From Microvelia longipes (taxonomy: Eukaryota > Arthropoda > Insecta > Hemiptera > Veliidae), in assembly GCA_018340805.1 (NCBI GenBank), contig JACMZG010000008.1:54840840-54904839 (forward strand): 64,000 nt of DNA. The letters run 5' to 3'. Each line of letters opens with the position of its first letter. Position 1 is the first letter of the stretch. Under the pieces are notes generated by a model. The model saw nothing but the letters and a program-made list of their open reading frames with translations. It searched no databases and was not told where the DNA came from. Position numbers and translations under genes: made by a program. Below, in pieces: positions 60,237 through 64,000 of this stretch.

Positions 60237-61215
60237 GATATTTTTCTACGTACACACAGCGTATTTAACAGGTGATCGTATACCATATGCATTAAATACG
60301 ATACGGTTCTTGCACCGTATTTCTTTAGTCACCCAAGTGAGATTACGTGATAACTGATCCCGCCAAAACATCGCGTCTTTTATGGAGAAGGTTCATTCTT
60401 TGTTATAAGGAAGTTTAAAACAAAACCTATATTTAATTAAATTGTAATTTCTTTACATAATAATAAAGTAACACTAAAAAATAATAATACAAAGGTTATT
60501 TAATGAAAAACAGTAATATTCAAGTGAAATAAAAATTCGACCAGAAGGTTAAATACGATCGTCTCTGAAGTAGTGCAGGTAGTGCGTTCACATACACTTC
60601 TAGATCCGCGAATCGTATTGGATACGATCTCTCAATACGGTAATATTAGCTGTATGAGCCATGCTGAGAGGATCCGATCGCATTCGCTAGAACTAGGGAG
60701 ATGGAATCTAAATGGATCCCCCGATACGCTGTATGTACGACGATCATATTTAACGGATAATCTTCTCGACAAACTTTTATTTCACTTCAATATTACCTTT
60801 TTTGATCAAATAACTTTTGGAATCTTTTTTTTTTTAGTGTAACTTTATTATTATGCAAAGAAATCTTAATATAATTAAATATATATTTATTTTAAACTTC
60901 CTTATAACCAAAAGTGAACCTTCACTATGAGAGACGCGATGTTTTGGCGGGATCAGTTATCACGTAATCTCATTCGATCGACTAAACGAATACGGTGCAA
61001 GAACTTATCTTATTTAATGCGTATCCAATACTATCGCCTGTTAAAACGCTGTGTGTACGATATAAGTATATCGGGGGATCCATTTATATTATTTCTCTCC
61101 CTAATTCTAGCTTATCCTTTTGGACTCCCTACGCATGGTTCACACAGCTAATATTACCGTATTAAGATATCGTACTTAAGACGATCCGCGGCTTTAGTAG
61201 TGTGTGTGAACGTAC
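60237..61215. mobile_element. Cluster of three copies of an unclassified ~380-bp element
   Basis: The complete copy is on the minus strand (61215 down to 60836). Its first half runs from agtacgttcacacacac through acggtaatattagctgtgtg to aaatggatcccccgatat. Its second half runs from tacacacagcgttttaacag through tgatcccgccaaaacatcgc to gcataataataaagttacac. On the plus strand 60237-60482 is a second-half copy and 60553-60775 a first-half copy. The region thus looks like two broken plus copies facing one inverted copy, giving ~245-bp inverted arms. No transposase found. Confidence 0.7.
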
Positions 61216-61799
61216 TATTTATTTCCCAAACTAAACGTAACATTTGCATTATATTCGTACAAGATTTGGTTTAGTAAAACCTCCACTCTATCTAAAAACT
61301 CTCTGATTTCGCGTGTATTTACCTGTGAAATTTTATAAGGTTGTACTTGAAAACCTTGATAGTTTTAATCCCCTTCACAGACGTTTTAATACGACTAGAG
61401 AGAAGTAAGAATAAAAATAGCTCAACAAATCATAACAAAGAGTTTAGAACATGCTAGAGCTACAGGCGTGTTTTATAGCTCTACATTATAACTCGATAAC
61501 AGTGTTACACTTAAGAACCTGTCAGGAAATAGAGAGAAATACTCGAGAAATAATGTGAGACGGCAGCACTTTACCAACCACGAATAGATTGCTTTGCACG
61601 CCTCTGAAAGGCAAAGGAGTAACGTTTAGAAGTATTAGGACGGGGAGATACCTTTATATTATCAATAAATTATAAACAATATCGATTTTGGCTTCTATAA
61701 ATTATATAACACAGAAATAAATATATGTATAATCATGCAATATAATTATATGTATACTTGTTTAGCCATAAATAAAATAAAAAATTTGGCGCGGAGGTC
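61216..61799. other. Non-coding stretch
   Basis: Nothing recognised. Confidence 0.5.
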
Positions 61800-62390
61800 C
61801 GTAAGCCGGGCGAAAGACCTCCTAAGTAAGTCCGCGTGTGTGTGTAAGTCTGATATTATCGTAACTCCCAGTGTATTTACGCTAGAGAGTTGAAACTTTG
61901 AACAAAAGCAGTGCATATGTGTAATTGTGCTATTCGGAAAATATTGTTTTTTATAAAGTCAATAACCCGCAATAATGACTCAAAAATTTCGAAAAATCAT
62001 AAAATAATAAATAATATTATTTTATTATTATTAATCGCGGATAAATGCGATTAATTTGAGAATTCGGCACGCATGACAATTTCTATGTCAATAAGTGAAT
62101 TTGAGCATGGGTTGAATTGTTATTAAATGACTTGAGTACGTATTTAAAAAAAAAATCTGTACAAGTGTATACCTTTACGTAATAAATTAGTACACTAAGT
62201 TTCGTTTTGATTCGACAAATACATTTATGATATTTGTTGGATCATAAAAGTTAAACAGCATCGAGTGTGGTCAGTATCTGGATGGGTGACCACTAGGAAT
62301 GAAACGGATGAATTTACTTCTGAGGACGGGCGAAGCGAGTCCGAAGTAGGAAGGATGAGCGTAGGGAATCCAATGTGATTTTTATTCATC
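61800..62390 (+). repeat. 5S-block repeat, best-preserved 5S side
   Basis: Order: a gtgtgtgtgtaagtctgata tract, atcgtaactcccagtgtat, ctagagagttgaaactttg, an AT-rich middle, gtacactaagtttcgttttg, the 5S-like block (62247-62300), stems GGACgggcgaagcgaGTCC (62324-62342) and GGATgagcgtagggaATCC (62353-62371), then gtgattttt. The distal tttcctcatt end is missing. Confidence 0.8.
62247..62300 (+). promoter_or_regulatory. 5S rRNA-like internal control region, best copy
   Basis: Reads aaagttaaacagcatcgagt, gtggtcagtatctggatggg and tgaccactaggaat in succession. This follows the eukaryotic 5S rRNA region aagttaagcagcatcgggc..ggtcagtacttggatgggtgacc..ctgggaa over about 54 bases with few differences. 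That region holds box A, the intermediate element and box C bound by TFIIIA. Only this internal part is 5S-like; the flanks are not, so it is not a 5S gene. Confidence 0.75.
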
Positions 62391-63355
62391 TTTGAAAAAA
62401 TGTGAAATAAACTTTGCTATAAGGATAATGGACAATAAGTATAGAACATTGTATAAATGCGCAGACGTTCTTATTCTGGAGTTTGAGGAAGTTGAGATTG
62501 TTTAAGTGTAAAACGAACTCAACTTGTAACACTTCTAATATGATATTAAGGCCTTCATGCCAAACTTACTATCTTTTTTGCGTAATTATCTTCAAAAATT
62601 CGCTAAAAATGTTAAATAAAAACATTAATTAACCAGCAAATTTTCTTAAGAAAAATTATAAAAAGAAATAACGTGGAAAGATATAACTGCTCGCCTACAC
62701 AGTTATAAAAATGATAAAATATAAAATAAAAAATGTGAGAAAGAAAAGAAAAGTTAAACCATTATTACTTTTTGATTGTTTAAAGCGCAAGAAAAAGACG
62801 AACAAAAAATATATCAAGTATTGATTGCAGAGAAAATACAAAGGGCAAAGTAACAAATCGAGAGGTGTTGATATTATTACAAGTTTTTTGTTATACTCGG
62901 CAAATAATAGAGAAAAATGTTATAAATGATGTTTAATACAATAGAGAATGAATAGATTATTTAAATTATAAGAAAATTCATCAGCAAGAAAAAACGGGAC
63001 CAAAAGAAATTAGTTTAAGAAACTTCCATGAGAAAAGTTAAGAAATTTTTTATGAACGTAAAGCCTATAATAAGCTAAATATGCACCTTCTCCTAATATA
63101 GCTAAAAACTACAGTGTAGTTTTTCTTTAGTTTAGCTGTAGTTTTTACTAGCAGCACATTTTGCGTTAGTGAAGCACAAAGGCATAGTGTACGGCCTGAT
63201 AGTACTGCACCTGAACTGACGGAAATTTAAAATTAGATATCAAAAATAAAAATTAATACTAAAAATAAACTTTCACAGAACATATTGATTACAATTTTAA
63301 TTACGTTTTCTCTATTACTAACAACAAAACATAAAAATAAAACATAACTACTGAC
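62391..63355. other. AT-rich non-coding stretch, probably intron
   Basis: No ORF. A small palindromic patch with aaaaactacagtgtagtttt lies at 63105-63124. If the exon upstream (higher coordinates) is real, this is its downstream intron. Confidence 0.45.
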
Positions 63356-63678
63356 CCATTTAGTGAGAATGAGCTGGCTGGGACGGTATCTGTGAAAACT
63401 GAATCTCTAGAAATATCATCAGCCATAGCAACTTTGAGCTGATGGCCAAACGAAGCCATGTCTTCGCGGAATACTTCGCTGGCAGGAGTAAGATTACCAC
63501 TGGTAGGCGGTGCTCCAGGTGTAGCCGCTACTTCTTCATCTATTGACTTCTTCTGAACAAGACTTTGAGATTCAGGTTCTTCGTTGTAAATGAAGAAGTA
63601 AGCTATAACGAGATAGATGACGGATACTATAAAGGACGGTATGGGTATGGCCATTGCGTAGACTATATTCAGAACGAC
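63356..63678 (-). CDS. Host gene exon: membrane segment plus acidic/Ser-Pro tail
   Basis: On the minus strand an acceptor (pyrimidine-rich tract, then ttgttatag at 63687-63679) opens an exon reading VVLNIVYAMAIPIPSFIVSV, then IYLVIAYFFIYNEEPESQS. That is about 32 hydrophobic residues, one or two membrane helices. A soluble part follows: VQKKSIDEEVAATPG, TSGNLTPASEVFREDM, ADDISRDSVFTDTVPASSF. It leaves by a weak donor (gtcagt at 63355, or gtagtt at 63351); the frame beyond is low-complexity. Balanced codon use, higher GC than the surroundings and the acceptor favour a real exon. The family is not recognised. The ATG at 63654 is internal, not a start. The neighbouring exons are outside the window or too short to see. 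Confidence 0.5.
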
Positions 63679-64000
63679 CTATAACAAAGAAAATAAGTAA
63701 ATTTAGGCTTATATAGGCTTTTAATGATTAAAAGGTTCAGAGTTCGTGGATAGAGAAGGGGGCTCCTTCGAAATGTTTCTCTACAATCATGAGGGATAGA
63801 CAGTAATATCTTTTTGAATAGGACAAACTTTAACATACTTATTCAGCTTTGTGTGAGTAAGAATAAAGCGTAAGTTACAGTTAGAAAAATGTCGTATATA
63901 TTACTGTGAATATAATAGAAAAAATAAATAGTATAAAAAATATCTTGTAGTTTATTAATATGTTACACATAAAAATAGTATATTATGCTACTAGGCAGCA
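63679..64000 (-). other. Probable intron upstream of the exon
   Basis: AT-rich and non-coding. It ends (minus strand) with the pyrimidine tract and AG acceptor at 63680-63679. No other feature seen. Confidence 0.45.

Noticed and set aside
60573..60842. Plus-strand frame of 89 codons
   Set aside because: Falls in one of three copies of a non-coding repeat; the inverted copy is not preserved as the same protein.
62247..62300. A functional 5S rRNA gene
   Set aside because: Only the internal control region resembles 5S rRNA; the 5' and 3' thirds that pair as helix I are not present.

Overview
This is a strongly AT-rich piece of an animal nuclear genome, most likely an insect. The repeat families point that way (Penelope-like element, EEP/RT LINE with poly(A), Ty3/gypsy relic of CsRn1-like type, Tc1/mariner-like foldbacks in TA microsatellites, hAT MITE). 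The species cannot be fixed from the sequence. Nothing looks bacterial: there are no operons, no dense ORFs, and only one credible host coding exon (minus strand, about 63.36-63.68 kb, end of a membrane protein, family not recognised). Most other open frames are short and accidental, and several are translations of (TA)n.

Layout. 0-5.4 kb: a decayed ~140-bp tandem array, a possible Helitron 3' end, a 25-27 bp minisatellite, and two copies of a dispersed repeat (here called the 5S-block repeat) carrying a segment like the 5S rRNA internal promoter. 5.4-19.8 kb: mostly anonymous AT-rich DNA with a 92-nt hairpin, (TA)n tracts, one mariner-like non-autonomous element, a ~375-bp-unit repeat and a Penelope-type hammerhead-like motif. 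19.8-28.7 kb: a 3.5-kb direct duplication. Its first copy begins exactly at the only ambiguous base (N) and stops inside an element that the second copy continues. Both copies contain a ~1.2-kb long-inverted-repeat element in a TA tract, followed by a second mariner-like element; the second copy runs on to a relic transposase. 28.7-36.2 kb: anonymous DNA, a diverged 630-bp foldback and another 5S-block copy. 36.19-40.0 kb: a nearly complete LINE on the minus strand whose endonuclease-RT frame is broken by one frameshift and one stop. 40-47.9 kb: two TIR elements, one with 11-bp subterminal repeats and a relic first exon. 47.9-50.5 kb: a head-to-head pair of Penelope-type termini with hammerhead-like cores, a hAT MITE nested in it with a perfect 8-bp target duplication, and a broken Penelope-type RT. 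51.9-54.4 kb: a decayed Ty3/gypsy element with ~117-bp LTRs that has lost RT/RNase H. 54.5-62.4 kb: further 5S-block copies, a tRNA-like SINE head and a triple copy of an unclassified inverted element. 63.3-64.0 kb: the host exon and intron.

The genes do not form a pathway; the window is a transposon graveyard next to (or inside an intron of) one host gene. The least ordinary item is the 5S-block repeat: about ten copies or fragments on both strands. The fuller copies carry a box A/IE/box C-like block, then stems built round GCGNAGC mini-hairpin cores, then an oligo-T run. A/B duplicate differences are mainly one-base indels, so frameshifts anywhere here may be assembly error.
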